Assembly: GCA_018136815.1 (NCBI GenBank)
Contig: CM030935.1
Location: forward strand, 4,506,159 to 4,570,158
DNA: 64,000 nucleotides
Direction of reading: 5' to 3'
Source: Isochrysis galbana
Lineage: Eukaryota; Haptophyta; Isochrysidales; Isochrysidaceae
Notes under the pieces: generated by a model
Seen by the model: only the letters and a program-made list of their open reading frames with translations
What the model was told of the DNA's origin: nothing
The model's database searches: none
Shown here: piece by piece, positions 52,461 through 63,551 of the stretch
Numbering within the stretch: the first letter of the stretch is position 1
Layout: the number at the start of each line of letters is the position of its first letter
Made by a program: the position numbers and the translations under genes

Positions 52461-54970
52461 GATGCTTTTGCCCGCATATCTTGTTGTCCGTCCGAGTCCG
52501 CTGTGTAGTGGTGCGCGGCATACCCTCGGTGCAAGTGTCCGAGGTCCGCGCGTGCTCGAGCTGTCGTCTACCCTTCGCTTTGCTCCAAGTTTGCTCCCGG
52601 CATGCGCCCCCTTTTCGACCTCCCATGACGCGCTGCTGCTCGCGTGCCGACCATGGATGCTGCTGGCACCGTTGCGGCAGTACGCTCGCAGCCTGCGCTC
52701 GGCCCGGTTATGCTGAAATGACTAACTAGATGGAGTACGAGGAGGAGGGAGGAGAACCTTACTGTGTGTGAGTGACTCTGAGGAAAGTAGCGGGGCGAAA
52801 GGGCAGACAAAAGTCGAGTAAGATTCATAAATAATATCTGAAGATTCCGGGCTAACACCTACTACTGACTAGTGACTGGGTTCTCTACCTTAACCTTACT
52901 ACCGACACCGCCCTTGTCTCCCTCCCCTGCACCCTCCGTCGCTCCTGCGTCCCTGCCTGTGGAGCGATGGACTGACCCCAGGATCGGGGTAAGGCTCCTG
53001 AGACTCCATCCTTGGCAACCCACGCGTCCGTAGGCGGCCTATCGACTAGGGTAGCGGGTGAAGATACTTGGGAAGGCTTGGGCACGGGTGCAGCGGCAGT
53101 GGTAACGGGGTCCGCGCGCGGCGCGCGGCGGCGAGCGGCGAGGGCGAATTTGGCGGTGTAGAGCGGGGAGCGGGGCGCGGTGATAGCCCGGTCACTCACT
53201 GTGGGGGTGCGGAGGGCACCAGCTACAATGGGTGAATGAAGGGCTAAATAAGCTCCCTATGGCTTCCGGTAGGATGGATCAGCAAAAAAAATTGGGGGTT
53301 CTCTCCGGCGAAATTTTCGAAAAATACCGAATTTCAAGCCATCGAAGGCGCTGCGCGAAATCGAGTCGGGCCCCCCTCCGGTATATTTTTGTGAGGCCCT
53401 TCATGCGAGGCACAAACATCAAATAGCGAGGAAACTTGTGACGCCAGCTCACTGGGTTCACAAGGCCTCGGTCTATGAACACTGGAGCATAAGTCATACT
53501 CATATTTTTAGACTTGAATGTGTACGAAAGTGCATCACAAAACTCAAGACGCTCACGTGAACCGTTAGTCACCGAGGGCTAGAGCAGCTAACTTGGCACC
53601 GCTACCAAGCGGGCGGCGTGCACTAGTTTGTTCATCCACTTCGACTAGTGACAGCACGAAACGTTGAATCGGGGTATGCTGCCATAGTAGCCGAGCCAAT
53701 TGCCCTCTCTACCCCCGCGTACGTACCTTGTTGAATATAGATATAGGTCTTGGTCGCTGAAACCGCGTCGACATTAACGTACCGAGATGCGCTCGAGTAC
53801 CCGACTTCCAACTGCTACCGGGCGCGCTCCTCGCGTGTTTTGGTTGATGTAACTAGCGTGGATGCATCGCACGTAACCACATCTAAAAATGCCACCCTAG
53901 CAGCCACGCCAATCGCCGCCGCCGCCCGCGCGCATCGAATCGCAAACGGCTGTGTGTGGTGTGTGGCGCCGACAACTACGCCAACGTCACCCGGCCGCAT
54001 GGCGCATGGGCCGGAGTGCCCAATTTTCGAACGCGACCGGGCGCGCTGCCGGCACTTTCTCAGTCATCCACTCACATAGAATGGCCCACCAGGCACCATA
54101 TCCACAGATGCTGCCCTAGCAGCCACGCCAATCGCCGCCGCCGCCCGCGCGCATTGCACCGTAGCATCGGCCGTCTATGGCGCCGACAATACACGCTAAC
54201 GTCACTCGGCCGATGGGCGGGAGTGCCCAATTTTTGAACGCGACCGGGCGCGCTGCCATCAACAGATCGTCCATCTCGGTGAGGGCGGTGGCAGCGGTGG
54301 AGGGGAGCGGCGTGCGCTCCATGACCCTATTAGTTTACTGATAGTTCCCAAAATTCCTAACATTCTCGCCGCGCACGTGGTTCTGGCTCTGGACCTCCCC
54401 ATGGTGAATTAAGTATGAGCTCAGTTGTCCTCGACTAATACAGCCACAAACAAGTTTGTTAGACGTCAGAAACACCCGCTTTGTCTTTGTGCCGCTCCTA
54501 CCACGGCCGCATCCTGAAGCCGTGCGATAGGAGGCGTGTGCTCATGATGTGCTCACTGTAGTTGTAAGCTGTGGCATGCGCGCGCATTGCTTACGTCGCT
54601 TGTCGGCGTCTCATTCGCTGCCGGCAAGACGTTGTGATTCTCTAGAAATGCAGCCTTTTTACTCATCTTCGTTGGTGCGCTTGGTGCCGCGGCGGCGAAC
54701 ACAAGTAAGGCATGCTGTCATAAATACGACGGGTTGTAACTACCTGGATACACGGAGGTACAGCTTTGATTGGCTAGAGCAATGTGTAGTGTGCACTGTG
54801 TAGTGTCAGCGTGTGAAAGCATCGCTAGCTTGCCTTGTGGATATGGAATAGAAACGGAGTTCATTGTGGTGATGAGAACTGCGAGAGGTTTGCTCAAGCT
54901 GAACAGGCACACCGTGGCATTGTGGTATCGTAAAATGCTGTACGTCATGCTATACACGTCTTGTAGCTCA
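52461..54970. other. Intergenic region with LINE 3'-end and direct repeats, no gene recognised
   Basis: At about 52838-52880 CTGAAGATTCCGGGCTAACACC matches the reverse complement of the LINE 3' terminus, so a very short truncated insertion is likely. Two related ~150-bp segments lie at 53891-54050 and 54110-54257 (both with CTAGCAGCCACGCCAATCGC and GCGACCGGGCGCGCTGCC). No coding or RNA gene is recognised. Confidence 0.55.
53891..54257. repeat. Tandem duplication of a ~150-bp segment
   Basis: Copies at 53891-54050 and 54110-54257 share CTAGCAGCCACGCCAATCGC, GGAGTGCCCAATTTT and GAACGCGACCGGGCGCGC. They differ by small indels and substitutions. Confidence 0.85.
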
Positions 54971-56447
54971 CTACATGTACTTCTCGAAGCGACCCCTCTC
55001 GAAGTCGACGGAGACTATGTCCGCCGCATCGAGGCCATGCTGGACGGCGAGCATAGTTTTAACGCGATCCAGTTGCATCGTGCGCGGGGGTGGAACAGAG
55101 AGGTAGTCGTCGAGTGTGAGGAGCTTAGCCTGACGCGCATCCCAAATGGGGACGTGATCGCGAAGCCAGCGGGAAGCCGGAGCCTTAAGATGGCGAGCTG
55201 GGCCAAAGAGCGTTCAGCTCGCCGCAAGCACGGGTATGTGGCTACCCGGCACCTCACCGTGCCATCCCGCATCTTCAACAAGAGGTCGATGGTGGATCTT
55301 GGCTGGTCTCCAAGAGAGACGTCAAGCAAGTACGGAGGGTCGAATGGAGACGAGGGCTGCTCGTTACGCCTAATGTGCCCATGTCGTGCAAATATGCCCA
55401 CACGCTCAGCTGATGCATCTCTGCACGCTTCGATGAGCAACACTTCCAGGTTTGGAGCACATCCGCCGAGCCGGGCTAGGCTTACCTGAGCACATACATA
55501 TGCGCATGCCCCGCATTCCAAACGGCATGGAATGTTGTTGGTGACCAACCATTGAGCTGAACAGCAAACCACAAAGAGAGCGGAGTGGGCGAAGAGGGCC
55601 ACGACTGTCCGCGAGACTCAAGCAGTTTCTCTGCTTTCGAGCCGCACACCTGCATCAGGATCAATCGCATCGCTAGCCCATGGGTCACCGCCACGATGGC
55701 GTCCACCTTCTGCATGCTCGGCTTGCCGTAGAACTGCGGGCCGCCTCGGAGTACTGTCGTCTCCCACCACTGGCGCACGCGGTCGTACACGTCGGCCCCT
55801 GACTCACCGGTAGGAAAACGATACCAAAACCGGCCGACCGCCTGCTGCTCCTTGCGCAAGGCGGCAAAGTCGGTACCCTGGATGTTGCCAAACTCCTGCT
55901 CGCGTATGCGAGGATCGATACTCCAACGCGCCACACGCTGGGCGCCGAGCGTCGCCTCGAGCCCCCTGGCCGTCTGAAGCGTGCGCTGAAAGGGCGAAAC
56001 CTGACCACGTAGGAGGAGGAGCAACTTAGGGACCGACAGCACTCAATCCCTCTCCGCTTAGATCGCCTGTCCGGCCGCTGAGCTTGATGCTCGCCAACTT
56101 ACATAGATGTGGACGCATGCGTCATGTCCGACAACGCCGAGGATGCGGCGCCCGACGGCACGCGCCTGCTCGGAGCCAAGCGCTGTCAGCTCGATCAAGT
56201 TGTCGGCCTTCCTGCGGAGCAACGTATGGTCCGCGTTGGCCTGCGATTCGCCATGGCGCACGAGGATGACGTAGCGTGGGAGCGACGTGCGCAACGCAGC
56301 GGCATGGGCGCTGAGGAGCGCGGCCGGCGAGGCGGGCACGAGCGTGGCCGAACGCAGGAGCAGCCGCTGCGCTGCGGCAGCTCCACACAGCAGCCCTGCC
56401 GCCGCTCCCGCGCCTGCTGCGGCAAAGAGGGAGGCGGAGGAGGCCAT
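54971..56447 (-). CDS. Histidine phosphatase (phosphoglycerate mutase-like), five exons
   Basis: Exons on the minus strand are 56447-56103, 56000-55650, 55556-55486, 55369-55258 and 55183-54971, giving 363 aa with matching phases. The catalytic motif is ILVRHGESQ (Arg64, His65), the acid lies in PTGESGADVYDR (Glu181) and the second His in VTHGLAMRL (His222). VSPFQRTLQTA and WNAGHAHMYVL are further family blocks. The first ~55 residues are hydrophobic and Ala-rich (AAAGAGAAAGLLCGAAAA), a signal anchor or organelle-targeting sequence. The C-terminal ~100 residues beyond the catalytic core are family-specific (VPPPRTMQLDRVK). The GNIQG and QWWET segments fit the broad-specificity phosphatase branch rather than glycolytic mutase. 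Substrate unknown. The last two exons rest on splice phase and protein-like composition and are the least certain. Confidence 0.85.
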
Positions 56448-56672
56448 CGGCGGAGTGGGAAGCGGGGCGAGGGGTGGGGGGGCGCTGGCCCGGTCGAGCC
56501 AGACACCACGCCGGGAGGAACTCTTAGGGGAGCGTGGGCACGCTCACGGATGGACCGACAGGGAGCAGTGGAGGGGGAGAGCTGGGGGAGGGGAGGGGAG
56601 GGGGGGGAGAGGGAAGAGGGAAGGAGGGTAGGTTGGGTTGAGGAAGCCGTGAGCGAGCGCGCGAAAGAGAGT

Positions 56673-56872
<200 letters not shown>

Positions 56873-57585
56873 GGTTGACATGTGTGAACAGGGAAGATGA
56901 GGACGATGGTCTTCCTTTTCCAGAGATCATCTATTCATTTCCTTCTCCTCCCTCTCCCTCTTACCTCTGCTGCCCTCCTCGGCTCACTGTTGCTGCCGAA
57001 GTGTTACTCGAGTGTGGGGGAGAGATGATAAAGTAGGGAGTCTACTTTATTTACTCTAGGTCCAATGGTTGACGTGATCCTGGACGGAGCGTGCGTGGGG
57101 GTCGGAAGGGGTCTACTTTCTACTTTACTTGACTCCGTCGGAACTTCGATCCGATTCCGTCCGGTTACTCTTAGAAGTAAAGTATAATCGCCTCCCCCAA
57201 TCGTTGTACAGACGTACAGACAGGAGACAGGAGCAGCTGCGTTGTGACTGGTGACTGGGTGACTGGGTACTGGGTGTCGCCACACTTAGGGCGGTCAAAA
57301 GGGGTTTTATTAGGGGTAAGAAAATGACCATCTCAGGGTTGAGAAAATTTCAGGATATTCTTCGGTAGAAAGTATAAAGTTATTCCCAATACCAATACCA
57401 AAATACCAATAGCAATACCACTGCCAATACACCCAACACCCAACAAGTAACAAAAGGCACACATCCGGGGCCCATTAAGACCAAGACTCCCCCCTTGGGC
57501 CCCCACAACAAACGGATAAAGGGGCCGTGTTTTGTACCCCAAATGCTACATTGTACCCCAAACTTCCAAAGCTCTTGGAGATTCA

Positions 57586-57588
<3 letters not shown>

Positions 57589-57648
<60 letters not shown>
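57589..57648. repeat. (CA)n microsatellite
   Basis: A pure CA run; a second one of about 42 bp lies at 58137-58178. I see no gene between 56900 and 58800. Confidence 0.95.
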
Positions 57649-57650
<2 letters not shown>

Positions 57651-58135
57651 AAAGATGGGGTAACAGCTTATCAGCTCTCAAGGTTATGAAGCTATCACTA
57701 ATATCAGCACTAATATCAGCTCTCATGAGAGTTGTCCCAACCAACAACAAAACTCCCCGGTGCGCGCGCACGCGTGTGTTGATTTACGCTCTTCATTCAC
57801 ACTCCACACACATCCTCTCTCTCTCTCCTCTAGCGTAGATTGTAGATTGGTACTACTAGTTGGATGAACCTATCGCATCTTAGAGATTGAGGATAGATAG
57901 AGCGTAGCAGCCAAGAAGCCGACCGACGGAGGCTACTGCGTATGTATGTATGAAGTATCGATGTTGATGTAGGATGGAGGGGGGGGAGGCGACGATTCTA
58001 ATAGTAAAAGGAGTCACAGTAGTAGATCAGCCCCTTTAAGATTAGTCTAGCAACCGACAACTAATATCAGTGATTTGGCAGTTTGGAGCTATTACTCTTA
58101 CTGAGAGCTCATAACAGTACTCTTACCCCATCTAT

Positions 58136-58136
<1 letters not shown>

Positions 58137-58182
<46 letters not shown>

Positions 58183-58198
58183 TCACTCACTCACTTCA
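58137..58198. repeat. (CA)n with (ACTC)n tail
   Basis: CA run passing into CACTCACTCACT. Non-coding. Confidence 0.95.
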
Positions 58199-58839
58199 AG
58201 TTACTCAGGCGCAGGCTTTCTGTCTCTTACGCTTGTTCTTGTTGGGATTGTATCGCAGCATGACAGACGCCGCCACTTGGTCTGCAAGGGAAGTGGCCCG
58301 AACAGAGGGGGAACATGCAAGCAAGCAAGGAAAACACACGTTCACGTGAAGCAGAATTGGGAGAAAGGTTCAAAGCAATCCTTGCAGCAAGGGCCCACCC
58401 ACGTAGGGAACTTGGTGTGATTTGATGCCCACCATGGTCACTCACGCGCGCGCGCAAGGAGAGCGGCTGAGGCACGCTCTGGCTCACCTCCTGGCCTGGC
58501 ATGTTGTGCTTGTTGGTCGCTGTCGCGCGGGGGCCTGGTGTCCTCGAGTAAGGGGGGGGGGGGGGGAGCGGGGGGGGGGGGCTCTGGCTCGCCCAAATAT
58601 GCAGAAATATGTAAAAATAGCTCGCTCACAAAAACTGGCCCAAATATGTTCCTAAATAATTACATATTTTGGCCGGGCCCTACACAACGAGAGCAGACCT
58701 CGCTGGGGAGCTACGACCGATGGACGAGAGAAGACAGAAGACGGTCATGGAACATTTGATGGCATCGAAAGAAAGTAAGAGAAGAGGCGGAATACCAATC
58801 GACGAGACCTTAAGGCTTAAAATAACCCACTGGTTATAA

Positions 58840-59235
58840 GTAAAAGCCCGTCATCGTATGGAATACGACATCCCCGTCTTGCGTTATGCGTACTTCGGGA
58901 GGCGGTTCCCCCGGGTCGGCTTGTTCGCCGGCTTTTCGCCGGGCAATTTTGTTTCCTTTATTATCCGCGTTTTTTGGCGTTGCCATTATTGTCTTGGCGT
59001 GTGTTACTATTGTGTCCCATGACTCTAAGAAGAATTTTTCCCTTGGGATGTAATCTCCTTGAACATGTATGTATGTATCGTTATTTTTGAGGTATTGTGC
59101 GCATTCCTCTCTAGTGTAGGGCGTCGTCGCGCCGTAGTCTCGAAATACATTGTGTATGGTGTTACATTCAAGCCTATTCCATAGCTTTATCCACGTGGGG
59201 TTTAGTTTGGGTCCCGGATACGTCGGGCTGCCCCA
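58840..59235 (-). mobile_element. LINE reverse-transcriptase fragment
   Basis: On the minus strand the frame reads NPTWIKLWNRLECNTIHNVF, TTPYTREECAQYLK and QGDYIPREKFFLESWDTIV. YTREECAQYL and the following block align with FYTKDECSAYLA and KGRYISVTPFLK of the 32.6-kb copy. Both ends are cut and no catalytic residues are included. Confidence 0.7.
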
Positions 59236-59250
59236 TATAGGTTGCGAGAG

Positions 59251-59462
59251 CGCACACCTGCTACCAAATGAAGGCAAACGACCTTTACTTAAAGTAAGAG
59301 GGGGGCACGACGGTAAGCAGGGGGTGGGGCATAAACGCACACCTGCGCTACCGCAAATGAAGGGGCAAACGACCTTTATATAAAGAAAGAGGGGGGCACG
59401 ACCGCAAGCAGGGGGTGGGGCAGAAACGCACACCTGCTATCAAATGAAGGCAAACGACCTAC
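59251..59462. repeat. Tandem repeat of ~85-91-bp units
   Basis: Units begin CGCACACCTGC at 59251, 59336 and 59427 (last one partial) and share ATGAAGGCAAACGACCT and AGAGGGGGGCACGAC. It lies next to the LINE fragment. Confidence 0.88.
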
Positions 59463-59881
59463 ACAACGCAACAATGAGCGGCAAAGGCGCACGCAAAGTT
59501 GAATAATCATGAAAACGACGGCGCGGCTATGACAGTGACTCTCCAAGGAAAGTATGCGCAATGCGGGGTGCGACGGCACACACACAACACAAGCAGCAAT
59601 CCTCAATTATCGAACATTACAAGCTTCAAGCAGCCAATACGCATCTCCAGCATATTCCCACATCGCTGCTCGCTAGCTCCTGTAGCACGCGTGTATTCTC
59701 GACCTCACACATTTCGGCTTCCACCTCTTGCAGCTACTTATTGCCTGCCAACGAGCCCATGTACACCCATGTGTTCAACAACCTCTCCCACGTCACCCAC
59801 GAGGAGGCGGTGCTCGCTGGCCAGCGCTGCATGGTGCTGTCATAGTCTGAAAGAGGCCGCGCCGCCGCCCAACGCGCGTGC

Positions 59882-61876
59882 TCAAGCGAGTGGCGCGAGG
59901 ACTGTGTCAGCGCTATCGCTGGTGTGCAAGACCGGAACTTGCCTGATGCCGGTACGCTGGTCAGAGGCTGCCTGCGCCTCGCACAGCCCGCTGAACATGC
60001 CGCCATAGCTGAGTGAAGCTGGCTCGGCCGCCTTGTCGATCGCAGCGCTTAGCCATGAAGTCAAATTGCGCTCGAAGAAGAAGCTGTGGCGCGACGGTGC
60101 TGGCGGCGCCTCCTCGCCCTCCTCTGCCGGTGGAGGCGCCTGGGGCGCGGGTGCGTCGTCACTAATGGTGGCGGTGATTGCCGCAAAGTTGGGCGGAGCC
60201 GACTTGAAGCAGACAGGCTCAAAGCACGAGTCGCAGTAGAAGAGGAGGTGAATCGACTTGGCACTAAATTTGCTGATCAGCTCGGCTACCTCCTCCTCCG
60301 TCAGTGCGTCGTCAATCAAGCACAGGCCCTCCCCAACCACTTCCTCGCCCGCGTCAAGGTCAAGGAGCTTCTTGCCGTGGCAAAGGAAGGCGAGCATGGC
60401 GACATCGCCACGACCGAGCTCGTTGACAATCGCGTCAGTGGCAGCGAGTACGTGCTCCTTCGTCGCGGGGACCACGGCCGGCTTGCCCTCAACAGCCGGG
60501 ACAGCCTCGACCTCCACCGTCTCGCCGTCCTCGGCCATGACCGCCGGGATTGACTCCACAGGCTCGATGGCGTCGGCAGCCTCGGCGGCAGTGAGAACGG
60601 TCACGTCCACCTCAGCGACACCTAGCTTGGTTGTTAGCACCCTCCGCAGCTCTTCCGCAGCGGGCTGCATGTCAAGGGGCGGGAAGACGCCGCCCTCGGG
60701 ATACGCTGGTGCAACAATGAGCGCTTTGCGCTTCGGCGGCGGCGGCCCCTCACCACCGCTATATTGGTTGGAGAGTGTGCCGCCCGAAGTGCGGTCTGAG
60801 GCGACGAGCGCAGTGGGGGTCCACTGGAGCGGCGGACCCTCCTCGGGCTCCTCGCCCTCGTCAGGTGGTGGCGGGGCGGGAGGGTGGCGGCCGCCAGTGA
60901 GGGCGCCCGAGCCGGTGAGGAAGGCGCCCTCCCCAATTGGCTTGCCGGCAGAGAAGGAGGAGAAAAAGGTGGTGCCGTCCGCGGTGGCGACGGACGCCTT
61001 GCTCAGCTCACCCTCGACCCACACCCCAGTGTAGCGTGCACCCGCTGCCTTGGCCGTGTACTTGCCCGCACCGTGTTTCTTGCCGGTGAACCAGCTGCCC
61101 ACATAGATGTCGCCATTTGGGTAGGTGTAGATGCCCTTCCCATGTCGGAGCCCATAGCGCCACGAGCCCTCGTACACGGAGCCGTCCTTGAAGACCTGCC
61201 GGCCCTGGCCGTGTTTGAGCCCCGCGCGCCAGCCTCCTACGTAGGTGGTGCCCTCGCGCATGAGGAGCGCGCCCTCGCCGTCGCGCTTCCCGTTGGCCAT
61301 CTGGCCTGCGTAGACTTGGCCCTTTGGAAGAAGAGAAACACCATAACCGGCGCGCGCGGTCGTCTCAGTGTCAAACGCGGGCTCGCGGTATTTGTCGTCA
61401 GGCTCGGCCCGTTCGCCAACATAGCAGCCTGCCGCGACGACGCGGCGCATCGTGTACGCGTACTTGGGGTCGGCTGGTGGCTGCTTGCCCTCTCCATAGT
61501 CCGTACCAAAGAGCTCCTTGACTGCCTCCGCCTGCCATCCCTCGACATCAGCCACGTCGGCAGGCTCGGGTTCTGGATCCTCATCAGTAGGCTGGGGATG
61601 AAGTGCCGCCTGAACCTTCTTCCAGCACGCCAGCTCCACCTCTTCTACGCCCCAGGCCTCCTCCTTTGCGAGAAGCGCTGCGGTGATGGCTTTGACTGGA
61701 CTAGAGAAGCTCGCCTTGAGTGTGTGGGGTGACGGGGCGACGCCAGCGGACAAGAGCTTGAGCAGCGCCTGAAGATCGCCCGTGTGCACGCACTTGATCA
61801 CGCGAGGGTCCTCCGCACGCGTCGCGCGCCCGCGCACGAGCGCCTGCACTTTGGTCGCAGCGTCCGACTCCGACAT
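59882..61876 (-). CDS. IQ motif - MORN repeats - caspase-fold fusion protein
   Basis: Single-exon gene, 664 aa. Residues 5-20 form an IQ motif (AATKVQALVRGRATR). About 187-290 hold at least four MORN repeats (VYAGQMANGKRDGEG, TYVGGWRAGLKHGQG, VYEGSWRYGLRHGKG, IYVGSWFTGKKHGAG), with degenerate ones to about 320. After a Pro/Glu linker, residues 384-664 resemble the C14 caspase/metacaspase fold: KALIVAPAYP strand, a helix with a following VTVLTAAEA strand, LAFLCHGKK carrying His500 and LLFYCDSC carrying Cys551. Both dyad residues are present, so it may be a peptidase. MORN-IQ proteins often sit at the axoneme, basal body or plasma membrane; location here is inference. The start chosen is the ATG heading the IQ motif; 201 upstream codons in frame are low-complexity leader. 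A CT run (61887-61905, + strand) touches the start. Confidence 0.88.
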   Translation of the reverse strand: MSESDAATKVQALVRGRATRAEDPRVIKCVHTGDLQALLKLLSAGVAPSPHTLKASFSSPVKAITAALLAKEEAWGVEEVELACWKKVQAALHPQPTDEDPEPEPADVADVEGWQAEAVKELFGTDYGEGKQPPADPKYAYTMRRVVAAGCYVGERAEPDDKYREPAFDTETTARAGYGVSLLPKGQVYAGQMANGKRDGEGALLMREGTTYVGGWRAGLKHGQGRQVFKDGSVYEGSWRYGLRHGKGIYTYPNGDIYVGSWFTGKKHGAGKYTAKAAGARYTGVWVEGELSKASVATADGTTFFSSFSAGKPIGEGAFLTGSGALTGGRHPPAPPPPDEGEEPEEGPPLQWTPTALVASDRTSGGTLSNQYSGGEGPPPPKRKALIVAPAYPEGGVFPPLDMQPAAEELRRVLTTKLGVAEVDVTVLTAAEAADAIEPVESIPAVMAEDGETVEVEAVPAVEGKPAVVPATKEHVLAATDAIVNELGRGDVAMLAFLCHGKKLLDLDAGEEVVGEGLCLIDDALTEEEVAELISKFSAKSIHLLFYCDSCFEPVCFKSAPPNFAAITATISDDAPAPQAPPPAEEGEEAPPAPSRHSFFFERNLTSWLSAAIDKAAEPASLSYGGMFSGLCEAQAASDQRTGIRQVPVLHTSDSADTVLAPLA

Positions 61877-61884
61877 CAACGCCG

Positions 61885-62120
61885 CTCTCTCTCTCTCTCT
61901 CTCTCCTCTCTCCCCGCCCCCCTCCCCCCTCCGATCCCTCTCTCTCTCCTGCTCTCTCCCTTTATCCTTTCTCCCTCTTTGGTGTCTCTTCTTGCCGCCT
62001 CGCTTTCCCCCAGATCTCTCTGATATCTTTCTCCCTCGTACTCCACCTCTCTTCTTTTCCATTTTATCTCCGTCTTCCGATACCCCTTCCTCTCTCCCCC
62101 CCTCTTCACTCTCTCTCTTC
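61885..62120. promoter_or_regulatory. CT-rich leader region of the MORN-caspase gene
   Basis: CT runs at 61887-61905 and scattered C/T-rich sequence to about 62120 lie immediately upstream of the start codon at 61876 (purine-rich on the gene's sense strand). The regulatory role is inferred only from position. Confidence 0.45.
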
Positions 62121-63551
62121 TCCAGGATGGGGGAGTGGAGCGAGATGGCGAACCGTGGATGTTCGATTGATGTGTACGTGTCTTTTGCTCTGAGCGGCAG
62201 AAAGAATGGGCGGTGATGGGTGGGGGAGCTTGCGGAAAACAGTGGAAAGGGGGCACGAGGGGAGAGGAGAGAGAGAGAGAGAGGGCGTTGCGGCGACAAA
62301 AGCGTAACCACCGTGAGCTTTGGCGTAGCCGTCTTCCCCCTTCCGGTATTGTGAGTTGTTATTGTATCACATTTTTCTCGAGAGGGCTGCAGTAATGTTG
62401 CTGTCAGCATGGGTCTGCAGTCTGCTGTCACCCATGGGGGTGCCAGCATGGCTCCTGTGTGTGGTGTGGCCGGGGCCACGGGCCGTGTGGCGCGACCGGG
62501 GTCGCACGCACCTGCTCGGCCGCAGATGTGGCGGACGCGGTCGCCACGCGGTCGCTTTGACTGCGATTGTCGACTGCGACGTATTGCGTACCGGTCCTGT
62601 TGTATTCAGGCCTCCTGGCATGAATATTTCGGAATGGGTACGTGCCTTCGTCGTTATATATCGTCTTCTATGTTCGTCTTGGTCACTCAAGGCGTGCAAA
62701 TTCGGATTCTCCCTGGGCTCAAATCCTGGCATCCTGGCACATGGCACAGTGTGAGATTCTGGTGCCAAAAGGTGACAATAAGGGCTCGCTCCAGCGGCTA
62801 TCTCCCCGGGTGCCGGGGACTTAGCCGCTGCAGCGGCCGCGGAGGCCCGCCGCGCGCCGCTCCCCTCCCCCCCCCTCCCCCCACTCCTTGCTCTGGCAGC
62901 CCAGCTTGCCACATGCATGGGTGTACTCGCGCGGCCAACACCAAAGGTAGCAGTCCCCCCCACGCTGCCTGCCGCGATGTGCCCCTTCACGCTCCCCGCG
63001 CTCGCCTCCAGGTCGTTCTCGCACCCCCCCCTTCGCAGCGCGCATACGAGCGCCAGAAGCCATGTGCGAGCAGCGCGCGCGCAGCGCGAGCCCCCCGCCC
63101 GGCCTTGGCCTGGGTGTGCCATACCCAGCACCTGACCCTGCCCCAGCCCACACCCGCCTCGCGCCTCGCAGCAAGCTTCCCTGGCTGAAAAGTCAGAGTT
63201 GGCGTCTCTCTCGGCAGGCGCGGCCGGTCAGCAGATCGGCTACAGGGCTCGAAGGGGTCAAATTGGGGGGCGGGGGAGTGGAGGTGTAGAAAGTTTTCCT
63301 ACGTGAGTAGAAAGTAGAGGGTGCCTGCCCACGGCCGCGTGTGCGGTGAGACGATTAAAAGGTTTAATTAATTAAGTGTTTGTTGAGTCTTGTTGGGGGC
63401 AAGATCGTCACCAATCAGGCTAAAGCTAGCTGCACGCGCTCTGGGCGCTTGCATGCTCTATCGCTGGATCCCGCAGAGAGGGTATGATAGATCTCGGATG
63501 AGGATGGTGTGGTTGCGCCCACATCAACGCAGGCTAGGATTTCTACGAATA
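62121..63551. other. Intergenic region, no gene recognised
   Basis: An open minus-strand frame covers 63131-62367 but has GC-rich, low-information composition without motifs. No RNA gene is convincing. Confidence 0.5.

Noticed and set aside
54770..55489. 239-codon plus-strand frame
   Set aside because: It lies opposite the last exons of the histidine phosphatase and shows no motifs; the minus strand gives consistent splice phases.
59561..59845. 94-codon plus-strand frame ending HEEAVLAGQRCMVLS
   Set aside because: The last 30 residues look protein-like, but there is no upstream exon, motif or leader; too weak to call.
61877..62479. 201-codon upstream extension of the MORN-caspase frame
   Set aside because: Low-complexity Arg/Glu/Gly sequence from the CT/GA leader; the IQ motif begins right after the ATG at 61876.
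62690..62765. Possible tRNA (GGGCTCAAATCC resembles a T-arm)
   Set aside because: No matching acceptor stem, D-arm or anticodon arm could be folded.
62367..63131. 254-codon minus-strand frame
   Set aside because: GC-rich random-looking composition with no domain, no splice-linked continuation and no leader tract; not called as a gene.
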